Origin: Streptosporangium amethystogenes
GTDB taxonomy: Bacteria; Actinomycetota; Actinomycetes; Streptosporangiales; Streptosporangiaceae
Length of the DNA stretch: 64,000 nt
Assembly: GCF_000721075.1 (NCBI RefSeq)
Contig: NZ_JOEQ01000014.1
Location: forward strand, 62,001 to 126,000
Direction of reading: 5' to 3'
The translations under genes were made by a program, and so were the position numbers. The notes under the pieces were generated by a model. The model did no database searches, was not told the origin of the DNA, and saw nothing but the letters and a program-made list of their open reading frames with translations. Positions 1 to 8,357 of this stretch are shown piece after piece (the first letter of the stretch is position 1; every line of letters starts with the position of its first letter).

Positions 1-711
1 TCCACCAGGGCCGTACGGGTGGAGGGCGGCTGGTCGCTGAACGGCCAGAAGATCTGGACCTCCCTCGCGCAGTGGGCGCAGTGGGCGATCTGCCTGGCCA
101 GAACCGACCCCGGCGCCCCCAAACACGAGGGCATCACCTACTTCCTCGTCGACATGTCCTCCCCCGGCGTCACCGTCCGCCCGCTGAAGGAGATCAACGG
201 CGACGAGATCTTCAACGAGGTCTTCCTGGACGACGTCTTCGTCCCCGACGACCTGGTCATCGGGCAGGTCAACGGGGGCTGGCGGGTCGCCCGCGACACC
301 CTTTCCCACGAGCGCGTCGCCCTGGGTGACTCCTGGGGGCCCGGCTCCGGGCACACCGACATGGTCGCCCTGATCGACACCCTGGGCGGCCCCGGAGCAC
401 TCCGCCCCTCCGCCCTGGAGGAGGCGGGCCGCCGGTGGGCGTCGGGGCAGGCCATCTCCGCCCTGGGCCTGCGCGTGACGCTCTCCCAACTGACCGGGGG
501 CGACTCCGGCACCGCCTCCAGCGTCCGCAAGCTGCTGGGGATGCGCCACTCCCAGGCGGTGTCGGAGTTCTGCTGGTCCATCGCGCCGGACTCCCCGTAC
601 TGGAACCGCATGATCCTCGCCACTCGCGCCTTCACCATCGGTGGCGGCACCACGGAGGTCCAGCTCAACATCATCGCCGAGCGCGCGTTGGGCCTTCCCC
701 GTGACCCCTGA
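1..711 (+). CDS. Acyl-CoA dehydrogenase, C-terminal part (start outside window)
   Basis: The frame is open at the left edge, so only about the last 236 residues are visible. They read as the middle beta-barrel and C-terminal helical domain of an acyl-CoA dehydrogenase, a flavoenzyme that makes the 2,3-double bond in acyl-CoA. NGQKIWTS near the visible start and GGTTEVQLNIIAERALG at the very end are family hallmarks; the latter segment binds FAD and CoA across the dimer. Substrate chain length cannot be judged from this fragment. No gene follows on the same strand for about 480 bases. The internal GTG at 19 is not a likely start because family sequence continues upstream of it. Confidence 0.9.
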   Translation, partial: STRAVRVEGGWSLNGQKIWTSLAQWAQWAICLARTDPGAPKHEGITYFLVDMSSPGVTVRPLKEINGDEIFNEVFLDDVFVPDDLVIGQVNGGWRVARDTLSHERVALGDSWGPGSGHTDMVALIDTLGGPGALRPSALEEAGRRWASGQAISALGLRVTLSQLTGGDSGTASSVRKLLGMRHSQAVSEFCWSIAPDSPYWNRMILATRAFTIGGGTTEVQLNIIAERALGLPRDP

Positions 712-1159
712 GCCCGGGGCCGCCGTTCGGGCGCGGGTGGCCGACCGGCCGCGGCGGGGATCGACGGAAGGCGGATCGTCATCGCGGCCGGTTAGAGGAC
801 TCCGTCCCGGAGGAGCCGGAGGCTGATCGCGAGCGACGGCTCACCGGTTGGCGGAAACCCCACGAAAAGCCGGGCGGGAGGGCGGGTCCGCCCCGGAGCC
901 GCCACGGCGGCGGGACCGGGCACTCGACGGGGCGGACCGTATGACCACCTGCCTCATACCCACCGGGCCCAGGCGCTGGCGCGCCACCCGGACGGCGGCA
1001 TTCCGGCCGGCCCGCGAAACGTGGGCGACCGGGCAGGTGATCTCACCCCTCAACGGGAAGGTGAATCACCCTCCACACTTTTAAAGACGCCAAAACGGTC
1101 ATCAAAGGATGCTTCACCCATCAAGATTTTTCCGAACGAGGCGACCCGGGCCTCCCCCC
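712..1159. other. Intergenic region, no gene recognised
   Basis: Between the acyl-CoA dehydrogenase stop and the msrB promoter I see no protein family and no convincing ribosome-binding site. Open frames here are arginine/proline-rich and look like non-coding high-GC sequence. The last 110 bases are clearly more A/T-rich (around 1080-1140), as expected for a promoter region. Confidence 0.5.
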
Positions 1160-1187
1160 TTCACACGCCACAGCGACCGCATAGGCT
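1160..1187 (+). promoter_or_regulatory. Probable promoter of msrB giving a leaderless transcript
   Basis: TTCACA (1160-1165) and TAGGCT (1182-1187) are separated by 16 bases, a plausible actinobacterial -35/-10 pair. Six bases separate the -10 from the ATG at 1194, so the predicted first transcribed base is the A of the start codon. No Shine-Dalgarno sequence lies before that ATG. Confidence 0.5.
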
Positions 1188-1193
1188 GATGTG

Positions 1194-1595
1194 ATGGACA
1201 AGGTGGTAAAGAGCGACGCCGAATGGCGCGTCCAGCTCTCTCCCGAGGAGTTCCGTGTGCTTCGTCAGGCCGGGACCGAGCGCCCCTTCACCGGGGAGTA
1301 CGTCGACACCAAGACCGTGGGCGTCTACAGCTGCCGGGCCTGCGGCACCGAGCTGTTCCGGTCCGACACCAAGTTCGACAGCCACTGCGGCTGGCCGAGC
1401 TTCTACGAGCCGTCGAAGTCCGACGCGGTGACGCTGATCGAGGACCGCTCGATGGGCATGGTCCGCGTCGAGGTCCGGTGCGCGACCTGCGACTCACATC
1501 TCGGCCACGTGTTCCACGGCGAGGGCTACGGCACGCCCACCGACGACCGCTACTGCATCAACTCCGTCTCGCTGAGACTGGAGTCCACCGAGTAG
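1194..1595 (+). CDS. msrB: Peptide-methionine (R)-S-oxide reductase MsrB
   Basis: This gives 133 residues, a full-length single-domain MsrB that repairs the R epimer of methionine sulfoxide in oxidised proteins in the cytoplasm. CRAC (Cys47, Cys50) and CATC (Cys96, Cys99) are the structural zinc-binding pairs. HCGWPSFYEP holds the conserved substrate-pocket tryptophan, and RYCINSVSL near the C-terminus carries the catalytic Cys121. The ATG at 1194 is preferred over the GTG one codon earlier because the promoter places transcription start on it. The gene stands alone, with no msrA beside it, and is followed by a strong hairpin. Confidence 0.96.
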   Translation: MDKVVKSDAEWRVQLSPEEFRVLRQAGTERPFTGEYVDTKTVGVYSCRACGTELFRSDTKFDSHCGWPSFYEPSKSDAVTLIEDRSMGMVRVEVRCATCDSHLGHVFHGEGYGTPTDDRYCINSVSLRLESTE

Positions 1596-1605
1596 GCCGA
1601 CGCCT

Positions 1606-1639
1606 CGCGCGTCGCGATCCGGCCGGTCCGCGACGCGCG
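1606..1639 (+). terminator. Hairpin terminator after msrB
   Basis: The arms CGCGCGTCGCG (1606-1616) and CGCGACGCGCG (1629-1639) are perfectly complementary with a 12-base loop, ten bases after the msrB stop. There is no U-tract, which is common for actinobacterial terminators. Confidence 0.6.
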
Positions 1640-1750
1640 GGGACAGTCACATCGGTCCATTCCGGAGGTTAGTGAGGCGCAGGAAGGGGCAGAGCGACCT
1701 CACGCAAAGTATTCACGTATCTCCGTAGCGTGTCTGCCCAAGGAGCCCCC

Positions 1751-1888
1751 GTGCATCTCCGCCACAAGTGGGAGATCGTTGAGACCATCGGCCGGGTGAT
1801 CACCCAGCGCTGTTCGATCTGCGGCAGGACCAGGGTCCGGGTGACCCGGCCCGAGCACCGCGCGGACTACCGCCTCGGCTTGGGGTAG
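1751..1888 (+). CDS. Small zinc-ribbon-like protein (45 aa)
   Basis: A short gene with a clear AAGGAG ribosome-binding site (about 1740-1745) six bases before a GTG start. The 45-residue product is basic and contains CSICGRTR, a single CxxC knuckle, after a WEIVETIGRVI segment. This resembles half of a zinc ribbon; two chains might share one zinc. No catalytic motif is visible and I assign no function. Its last 22 bases overlap the 3' end of the convergent gene at 1867-2532, so the two transcripts are antisense at their tails. Evidence for reality is the ribosome-binding site, G/C-rich third positions and the CxxC. The exact family is unknown to me. Confidence 0.55.
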   Translation: MHLRHKWEIVETIGRVITQRCSICGRTRVRVTRPEHRADYRLGLG

Positions 1889-2532
1889 GTGACGCGGCAG
1901 TCGGGATCGTCAGGGCCCAGGACGTTGGCCAGAACCGGGTTGCCGTTCTCTCCGAACTCGGCCTGGACGAAGACCACGGGGCTGGGCATGCCGAGCTCTC
2001 CGACGAGATAGTCGACGCCCGCCTCGCACAGCTTGATCGCCTGCTTCGAGTTGTCCGCCGATTCCGGCAGGTCCGTATATATCCGTAGATAGCCACCGAC
2101 CATCCGGATATCCCTGACCCGCTTGGTCGCCTTGCGGCTCTCGAAGTAGGCCAACGCCTCCTTGTCGGTGTGCTTGGAAGGTCCCGACGCCTTGGCCTCA
2201 CCGGCCCTCTGACGCTTCTTCTCCACCTTGGAGGACTTCGTGTCCTCCTTGCCCTTTCCGTCCAGTTCGGCGGCCACCACCGCGCCCGCCACGGGGTCCC
2301 CCTGCGGCGCCACGGTGGGCGGGCCGCCGAAGACCGGCACCCGAGCCACCTCGCCCCTCTGGGCCGTCTCCCCGGAAGACCACACCCCGCTCACCGCGAA
2401 CGCCCCCACCACCAGTGCGGCGGCGCCCACAGAGATCTCAAGGAGCCGTGAGCGAGACTTCTTTCTCCGGCGTCCCCGAGCACGCCGCCTGGACCGTGCC
2501 AGACCTTCACCCCTTTTCACCCTTGGCCTCAC
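1867..2532 (-). CDS. Membrane-anchored hypothetical protein
   Basis: 221 residues from a GTG at 2532. The first 28 residues are extremely Arg/Lys-rich, followed by one hydrophobic segment (about residues 33-51) and a long charged, disordered stretch. The last 80 residues or so form a compact region (VRDIRMVGGYLRIYTDL, then LCEAGVDYLVGELG). Topology should be cytoplasmic N-terminus, one membrane helix and an extracytoplasmic C-terminal domain. I do not recognise the family. The C-terminal part looks like an alpha/beta domain of the kind that measures or binds a ligand, but that is a guess. The start is uncertain; a second GTG four codons later is possible. It is convergent with the small zinc-ribbon gene. 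Confidence 0.7.
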   Translation of the reverse strand: MRPRVKRGEGLARSRRRARGRRRKKSRSRLLEISVGAAALVVGAFAVSGVWSSGETAQRGEVARVPVFGGPPTVAPQGDPVAGAVVAAELDGKGKEDTKSSKVEKKRQRAGEAKASGPSKHTDKEALAYFESRKATKRVRDIRMVGGYLRIYTDLPESADNSKQAIKLCEAGVDYLVGELGMPSPVVFVQAEFGENGNPVLANVLGPDDPDCRVTYPKPRR

Positions 2533-2693
2533 ATAGACAGGTGATTTCTCACGAGTATGACAAAGGCAGGGGATGGCAAAGAGACCTACGCGGGATTATT
2601 TTCGGCGGGCCGTCACAGCAGCCACACCCCTCATCCCGCGGAACAGGAGTCCCGCCGCCGGAAGCCGGACTCCGCGACGACGGGCCCCGGGGA

Positions 2694-3401
2694 CTACGGC
2701 AGTGCGGCGATCAGCTCGCTGGGCGGCTTGCGGACACCGGTGTAGAAGGGGATCTCCACCCGGGTGTGCCGCCGCGCCTCCGCACCGCGCAGAGTGCGCA
2801 TCAGGTCGACGATGCGGTGCAGTTCGTCGGCCTCGAACGCCAGCATCCACTCGTAGTCGTTCAGCGAGAAACAGGCCACCGTGTTGGCGCGCACGTCCGG
2901 GTAGTCGCGAGCCATCCTGCCGTGCTCGGCGAGCATCCGGCGGCGGTCCGCGTCGTCCAGCAGGTACCACTCCAGGGAGCGCACGAACGGGTAGACGCTC
3001 ACGTACGCGCGGGGCTCCTCCTCGGCCAGGAAGGCCGGGATGTGCGACTTGTTGAACTCGGCCGGACGGTGCAGCGCCATGGCCGACCAGACCGGCTCGG
3101 ACAGCCGCCCCAGGCCGGTACGGCGGAAGCGGGAGTAGGTCTCCTGCAGGTCCTCAGAGGTCGGGGCATGCCACCAGAACATGAAGTCGGCGTCGGCGCG
3201 GAAGCCCGCCACGTCGTACAGGCCGCGGGTGACCACGTCCTTGCGCTCCATCTGGGCCAAGAGCTCCTCGACCTCGTCGGCCATGCCCTCACGGTGCCCC
3301 GGGCAGCGCTCGCTCAGTTTGAAGACCGACCACATCGTGTAGCGGATCACCTGGTTCAGGTCTCGTGCCTTGGGCCGCGGGTTCCCGTCCGTAGTCCTCA
3401 C
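2694..3401 (-). CDS. hemQ: Coproheme decarboxylase HemQ/ChdC (actinobacterial chlorite-dismutase-like)
   Basis: A 235-residue protein of the chlorite dismutase fold that decarboxylates coproheme III to haem b, the last step of the coproporphyrin-dependent pathway. It begins with the typical [17 protein letters not shown] region. With the GTG at 3401 as residue 1, His120, Tyr137 (in VSVYPFVRS) and His160 (in MLAEHGRMA) have exactly the spacing I recall for distal His118, catalytic Tyr135 and proximal His158 of Corynebacterium ChdC. The GTG overlaps the hemG stop codon by four bases (GTGA), so translation should be coupled and the two enzymes made together. In-frame sequence upstream of 3401 is a shadow of hemG. 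Confidence 0.94.
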   Translation of the reverse strand: MRTTDGNPRPKARDLNQVIRYTMWSVFKLSERCPGHREGMADEVEELLAQMERKDVVTRGLYDVAGFRADADFMFWWHAPTSEDLQETYSRFRRTGLGRLSEPVWSAMALHRPAEFNKSHIPAFLAEEEPRAYVSVYPFVRSLEWYLLDDADRRRMLAEHGRMARDYPDVRANTVACFSLNDYEWMLAFEADELHRIVDLMRTLRGAEARRHTRVEIPFYTGVRKPPSELIAALP

Positions 3402-4840
3402 CCCTTCGTCAGCGAATCGGTTCTGTCCTGCCATTCTCCCGTGGGGTCCAGGTGGTCGAGAATCCGGGCTGCCGCGGTGCGGGCCGTGGAGACGCAGGCG
3501 GGGATGCCGAGGCCGTCGTAGGCGGCACCGCACAGCGCCAGCCCCGGCGCGGCGGCGGCTGCCGCCCGGATGCGCGCCACCCGGTCGAGGTGACCCACCT
3601 CGTACTGTGGCAGGCCACCGCCCCAGCGGGTCACCCGCGAGTCGCGAGGCAGCCCACGTACGCCCATGACCTCGACCATCTCGGCCATCGCCAGCGCGAC
3701 CAGTTCCGCGTCGTCGCGCTGAAGCACCGCCTCCTCGCCGAGCCTGCCGATCGAGCAGCGCAGCAGGATCAGGTTGGGGTCCGTCTCCGCCAGGTGCGGC
3801 CACTTGACCGAGCTGAACGTGGCGGCCTTGATCGGGCGCCCGTCGACGGCCGGAACCAGGTAGCCACTGCCGGACGGCGGCCGGGGAAACGCCTCCCGTG
3901 GGTAGGCGAGGGTGACGACGGCCATGCTGGCGTACTCGATCCTGGCCAGCTCCGCGGCGGCCTGGGGCACCTCCTCCCCGAGCAGCCGGCTCGCCGCCGG
4001 GGCGGGAACGGCGACGATCACCGCGTCGGCCTCGATCGTCTCCGGCTCCCTGGCGGGTCCGGCCACCAGCTTCCAGCCGCCCTCGGTCCGCCGCAGCTCC
4101 CTGACCATGACGCCGGTCCTGATCTCGGCCCCGGAGGCGGCGGCGACGGCCTCGGGGAGGCTGCCCATCCCCCGGCTCAGGGTGGTGAAGACCGGCCCCG
4201 CGTCCTTCGGGGCGTCCGCGGCGATCTCCCCTGCGGCGGCGAGCAGCGACCGCTCGGTCCTGGCCGCGATAGCGACCCTCGGCATGGTCGCGTCCAGCGA
4301 GAGCCGCTCGGTCCTGCCCGCGTAGACACCGCCGAGCAGCGGCTCGATGAGCCGGTCGACCACCTCTTTGCCCATCCTGGCCCGGATGTAGGCCGCCACC
4401 GACACGTCGGTGGTGATCCGAGTCGCCGGGAGGATCCGGTCCAGTGCCACCCTGGCCAGCCCGCCGGGGGAAAGGATGCCCGACCTCGCCAGCGCGGAGA
4501 GGTCGGACGGCACGCCCATGACCTGTCCCTTGGGCATGGGCCGCAGCGCGCCCCGGGTCAGGATGGCCGCCTGGGTGGTGCCGGGAAGCCGCAGTTCCTC
4601 GCCCAGCCCGACCATCCTGGCCAGTTCCTTGCCCTCGGGCCGCCGGGCGAGCATCGCCTCGGCCCCCACGTCCACCGCGACGCCCGCCACCTCGGTGGCG
4701 TGCAGCTTGCCCCCGACCCGCGAGGCGCCTTCAAGGACGGTCACCCGCAGGTTCTCGCCGCCCTGACGCAGATGCCACGCGGCGGCCAGTCCGGCGATCC
4801 CGCCGCCGACGACCACCACATGTCTCCGGTTGCCTTCCAT
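3398..4840 (-). CDS. hemG: Coproporphyrinogen/protoporphyrinogen oxidase (HemY/CgoX type)
   Basis: 480 residues, the usual length for the FAD-dependent oxygen-using porphyrinogen oxidase. The N-terminus [19 protein letters not shown] is a dinucleotide-binding motif, followed by [11 protein letters not shown], the second FAD contact. The C-terminal [18 protein letters not shown] closes the flavin site. With hemQ next door the natural substrate is probably coproporphyrinogen III (CgoX), giving coproporphyrin III for ferrochelatase and then HemQ. It is often called hemG or hemY in actinomycetes. It is the first gene of a two-gene unit with hemQ and diverges from the DUF4349 lipoprotein gene across 138 bases that should hold both promoters. 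Confidence 0.93.
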   Translation of the reverse strand: MEGNRRHVVVVGGGIAGLAAAWHLRQGGENLRVTVLEGASRVGGKLHATEVAGVAVDVGAEAMLARRPEGKELARMVGLGEELRLPGTTQAAILTRGALRPMPKGQVMGVPSDLSALARSGILSPGGLARVALDRILPATRITTDVSVAAYIRARMGKEVVDRLIEPLLGGVYAGRTERLSLDATMPRVAIAARTERSLLAAAGEIAADAPKDAGPVFTTLSRGMGSLPEAVAAASGAEIRTGVMVRELRRTEGGWKLVAGPAREPETIEADAVIVAVPAPAASRLLGEEVPQAAAELARIEYASMAVVTLAYPREAFPRPPSGSGYLVPAVDGRPIKAATFSSVKWPHLAETDPNLILLRCSIGRLGEEAVLQRDDAELVALAMAEMVEVMGVRGLPRDSRVTRWGGGLPQYEVGHLDRVARIRAAAAAAPGLALCGAAYDGLGIPACVSTARTAAARILDHLDPTGEWQDRTDSLTKG

Positions 4841-4978
4841 GACTCCTGACCGTACCGGTCAACCCCCCCGGTCCCGACGCCCGCCTCTGCGCCCCGTCCT
4901 CCCTGTGACCTGGCGGCGCGCAGAACGTGACGCCATCGTGACTGCCCCGCACCGAACTCCGCCACCGCACCCGCCGTC

Positions 4979-5998
4979 ATGAGGTTCATGAGTAGATTCC
5001 GGTACGGTCCGCGCCTGGCGGTCCTCTTGACGGGCCTGACGCTGTTGGTGTCCGCCTGCGGCGGGGGTTCCCTCCAGTCCACGTCCTACGAGGGAGCGGC
5101 ACCCGCGGTCGACGTGCAGGTGGGCGGCCAGCCCCGCGTGGCGGCTCCCGAGAACGCGAGCAAGGCCGGGGGCGGCTCCCCGCAGACCGGCCAGGTGAAG
5201 ATCGTCCCGCAGGACCGGGCGATCGTCTACACGGCGGAGATGACGGTCAGGGCGAAGGAGGTCACCGCGGCGGCCGACCGGGCCCGGCAGATCGTCACCG
5301 CCGTGGGCGGCTACCTGGCCATGGAGAACTCCGACGCCCGCTCCGACGGCGAGGGCTCCGCGACACTGGTCTTCAAGATCCCGCCGGGGAACTATCCGGG
5401 CACGCTCGACCGTCTGGGCAGGGAGCTGGGCACCCGCGAGTCGCTCCGGCAGAACACCGAGGACGTCACCGAGCAGGTGGCCGACGTGGAGAGCCGCCTG
5501 CAGTCGGCCAAGGCCGCGCTCGACTCCCTGCGCACGCTGCTGAAGCGGGCCAACACCATCGGTGAGGTGCTCAAGGTGGAGCGTGAGGTCTCCGACCGCG
5601 AGAGCGAGCTGGAGTCCCTGCAGGCCAGGCAGAAGACCCTCGCCTCGCAGACCAGTGCGGCGACGCTGACGCTGAACCTGGTCGGTCCGGCGGCCGTGGT
5701 GCAGAAGAAGGAGGACGACGAGCCCGCCGGCTTCCTCGGCGGTCTGCGGACGGGCTGGAAGGCTTTCGTCGTCGCCGTCAAGCACGGCCTGACGCTCCTG
5801 GGTGTGCTGCTTCCCTGGCTGATCGTGATCGTCCCGGCCTGGCTGCTGACCGCCTTCCTGCTCCGCCGCGGGCGGAATGGGGAGCGGCCGCTCGCCGCGG
5901 GCTCCGAGGACCCGGAGCCCGACCCCGACGAGGAGCCTCTCCCCGCGAGTGATCCGCGGGGAGACGACGAACCCGAGGGAGCCCACGGGCGTCCCTAG
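4979..5998 (+). CDS. DUF4349 domain lipoprotein
   Basis: 339 residues. The N-terminus has a basic start, a hydrophobic stretch and a lipobox LLVSAC with the modified Cys near residue 26. The DUF4349 domain spans about residues 75-240, beginning at RAIVYTAEMTVRAKEV and including a heptad-rich middle (residues about 160-215) that should form a coiled coil. One membrane helix (about residues 265-295, GLTLLGVLLPWLIVIVPAWLL) is followed by an acidic cytoplasmic tail. It is an envelope protein anchored at both ends; the molecular role of DUF4349 is unknown. The ATG at 4979 was chosen; a second ATG at 4988 would also give a good signal sequence. It is convergent with hemE, 40 bases away. Confidence 0.88.
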   Translation: MRFMSRFRYGPRLAVLLTGLTLLVSACGGGSLQSTSYEGAAPAVDVQVGGQPRVAAPENASKAGGGSPQTGQVKIVPQDRAIVYTAEMTVRAKEVTAAADRARQIVTAVGGYLAMENSDARSDGEGSATLVFKIPPGNYPGTLDRLGRELGTRESLRQNTEDVTEQVADVESRLQSAKAALDSLRTLLKRANTIGEVLKVEREVSDRESELESLQARQKTLASQTSAATLTLNLVGPAAVVQKKEDDEPAGFLGGLRTGWKAFVVAVKHGLTLLGVLLPWLIVIVPAWLLTAFLLRRGRNGERPLAAGSEDPEPDPDEEPLPASDPRGDDEPEGAHGRP

Positions 5999-6038
5999 TC
6001 CCAGGCGAGTGGTGCCGGCGCACCGGCGCCGGGGGCGG

Positions 6039-7076
6039 TCAGCGGGCGGAGGCCTCGTGGACGAAGTCGGTGAGGCGGGCCAGCTGGTCGGGGTCGGTGC
6101 CCGGCAGCACGCCGTGCCCCAGGTTGAACACATGTCCCTCGGCCTTGGCCGCGCGGGTGAGAATGTCGCCCGCGCGGCGCTCCACGACCTCCCACGGGGC
6201 GAGCAGGATCGCCGGGTCCAGATTGCCCTGCAGCGCCTTACCCGGGCCGACCCTCCGGGCGGCCTCGTCGAGCGGTACCCGCCAGTCGACGCCCACCACG
6301 TCGGCCCCCGCCTCACCGAGCAGGCCGAGCAACTCTCCGGTGCCGACGCCGAAGTGGATACGCGGCGCGTCCATACCGGCCAGGCCGTCGAAGATCCGAC
6401 TGGTGTAGGGGAGGACGAACTCGCGGTAGTCGTCGGGCGACACCGCGCCGACCCAGGAGTCGAAGAGCTGGACGGCGGAGACTCCCGCGGCGAGCTGCAC
6501 GCGCAGGAACCCCAGGGTGATCTCGGTCAGCCGATCCATGAGGGCGTGCCAGAGGCCCGGCTCGCCGTACATCATGGCCTTGGTGTGGTCGTGGTTCTTG
6601 GAAGGGCCGCCCTCGATGAGGTAGGAGGCCAGGGTGAAGGGGGCTCCCGCGAAACCGATGAGCGGGGTCGCGCCCAGCTCCTTCGTCAGCGCCTGGACTG
6701 CCTCGGTGATGTAGGAGACGTCGTCCGGCTCGATCGGGCGCAGCGCCTCGGCCGCCCTGGCATCCCTGATCGGCGCGGCCACCACCGGGCCGATACCGGG
6801 CTTGATGTCCAGGTCGACGCCGATCGCCTTGAGCGGGACGACGATGTCACTGAAGAGGATGGCCGCGTCCACGCCGTAGCGGCGGACCGGCTGCATCGTG
6901 ATCTCCACGACCAGGTCGGGGGTGGCGCAGGCCGTGAGCATCGGCACCCCCTCGCGGAGCGCCCGGTACTCGGGCAGCGAGCGACCTGCCTGGCGCATGA
7001 ACCACACCGGTGTGTGGGGTACGGGCCGGCGGCGGCAGGCGCGCAGGAAAGCGGAGTCGGCGGGCTCGGAAGTCAC
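6039..7076 (-). CDS. hemE: Uroporphyrinogen decarboxylase HemE
   Basis: 345 residues, full length for HemE, which removes four acetate carboxyls from uroporphyrinogen III to give coproporphyrinogen III, the compound used by the neighbouring HemG/HemQ branch. [16 protein letters not shown] near the N-terminus is the signature that binds the substrate, and [15 protein letters not shown] carries the catalytic Asp. [12 protein letters not shown] and the C-terminal [13 protein letters not shown] are the other conserved blocks. It starts with GTG at 7076 after a weak GGTGGGG. The three haem genes lie within 4.4 kb, though hemE is separated from hemG-hemQ by the lipoprotein gene and has its own promoter. 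Confidence 0.96.
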   Translation of the reverse strand: MTSEPADSAFLRACRRRPVPHTPVWFMRQAGRSLPEYRALREGVPMLTACATPDLVVEITMQPVRRYGVDAAILFSDIVVPLKAIGVDLDIKPGIGPVVAAPIRDARAAEALRPIEPDDVSYITEAVQALTKELGATPLIGFAGAPFTLASYLIEGGPSKNHDHTKAMMYGEPGLWHALMDRLTEITLGFLRVQLAAGVSAVQLFDSWVGAVSPDDYREFVLPYTSRIFDGLAGMDAPRIHFGVGTGELLGLLGEAGADVVGVDWRVPLDEAARRVGPGKALQGNLDPAILLAPWEVVERRAGDILTRAAKAEGHVFNLGHGVLPGTDPDQLARLTDFVHEASAR

Positions 7077-7760
7077 CCCACCAGGGTGCCATGCCCGGTG
7101 ACCGGTCGGTTCACCACGGTCACTGACCGGCGAGATCAGCCCGAAATCACCAGTTATTCAATGAGATTGCACCTCTCACCACCCTGGCACCGTCAAGTGA
7201 TGACAACGATAATGTTTTACCGGTTTCGAGAGCTTCATCCACTGAAATCCGATGTTGACGCCAGCCGGACGGCGCCGCACTGCACGAAGCGATCATGTTT
7301 CCGGGTACAGTTCCTCCCATCGGTGATCCTGGGTCGGCCCCTGGCTGGTCCAAATGTTCGCCAAGTCACCGCGCGGCATCGATTCCTGCACCACTTTGGG
7401 GACACGCCGAGCACGCTGCGCGGAAATGTCGGCGCGACGTGCCAACGTCGGACCACGACCCGACGAAAGGCCCGTGCGATGTCCACCATGTGGAGTTCAC
7501 CCGAACGTCGCGGTGAGCACCGTGCCTCCTGCGCCCGCGTGCGGGTTCTCGAACGACAATCCCGCCCCGCCGATCATGGCCGGCCCGAACGCCCGGAACG
7601 GACCGGCGCCGAACGCGGTCACGCGTTCCCCCCCGAAGTCTCCCACGGCGAGGTCACCCCCGCCCTCCACAGGCCGCCGGCAGCGTCTTGATCGGTTCCA
7701 ATGGCTCCTACACATACCCCAGTGGTCCCCATGCGATCAGTTTCGACCTACGCTTCCGAT
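7077..7760. other. Divergent intergenic region between hemE and DUF3000 gene
   Basis: About 680 bases without a recognised gene. The part next to hemE (7080-7330) is A/T-richer than its surroundings and probably carries the hemE promoter. Within it, minus strand 7497-7670 has coding-like third positions (mostly G or C) for a glycine-rich peptide ending GGTVLTATFG, but it lacks a ribosome-binding site and I do not recognise it. Confidence 0.4.
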
Positions 7761-8357
7761 ATGACCGTCGGTGACGCGCCGCCCGCTCCCGCCGCCTTCA
7801 GGCGCGCGGTGGCGAGCATGCGCCCCGCGGAGGTCAGACCCGAGATCGAGCTGGAGGACATTCCGGCGCCGCAGCGTCTGGCCCCCTACTCGGCCGCGAT
7901 CGGCGCGTCGGTGTACCGCGACGACGACGAGCTCGCGATCGGCCGCCTCATCGTGCTCTTCGACCCGGACGGCCAGCGCGGCTGGGACGGCCAGTTCCGG
8001 CTCGTCGCCTACGTGCGGGCCGACATGGAGCCGGAGATCACCGAAGACCCGCTGCTCGGCCCCGTCGCGTGGAGCTGGCTCACCGAGTCACTCGACGCGC
8101 ACGGCGCCGGCTACGCCGCCGCCGGAGGCACCGTCACCAGAGCGGTCTCCGAGGGCTTCGGCAACAAGGCCGAAGACCCGGTGACCACCGAGCTGGAACT
8201 GCGTGCGTCCTGGTCACCGCTGCAGGAAGACCTCTCCGGCCATGTCGCCGCCTGGTGCGATCTGATGTGCCTTGCCGCGGGCATACCACCCCTGCCACCC
8301 GACGTGGCGGCGCTGCCGTCGCGCCGTCGCGAGGATCCGGAGCCCTTCAGAACGTGA
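7761..8357 (+). CDS. DUF3000 family protein
   Basis: 198 residues of the actinobacterial DUF3000 family: FRRAVASMRPAEVRPEIELED at the start, GWDGQFRLVAYVRADMEPEI in the middle and a closing WSPLQEDLSGHVAAWCDLM. No enzymatic motif is known; it is soluble and cytoplasmic. The ATG at 7761 is preferred over an upstream in-frame start because the family begins here. TACGCT at 7749-7754 sits six bases before the ATG, suggesting a leaderless message without a Shine-Dalgarno site. It overlaps the RNase D start by four bases (GTGA), an arrangement I recall as conserved in actinomycetes, pointing to a linked role in RNA metabolism (inference). Confidence 0.88.
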   Translation: MTVGDAPPAPAAFRRAVASMRPAEVRPEIELEDIPAPQRLAPYSAAIGASVYRDDDELAIGRLIVLFDPDGQRGWDGQFRLVAYVRADMEPEITEDPLLGPVAWSWLTESLDAHGAGYAAAGGTVTRAVSEGFGNKAEDPVTTELELRASWSPLQEDLSGHVAAWCDLMCLAAGIPPLPPDVAALPSRRREDPEPFRT

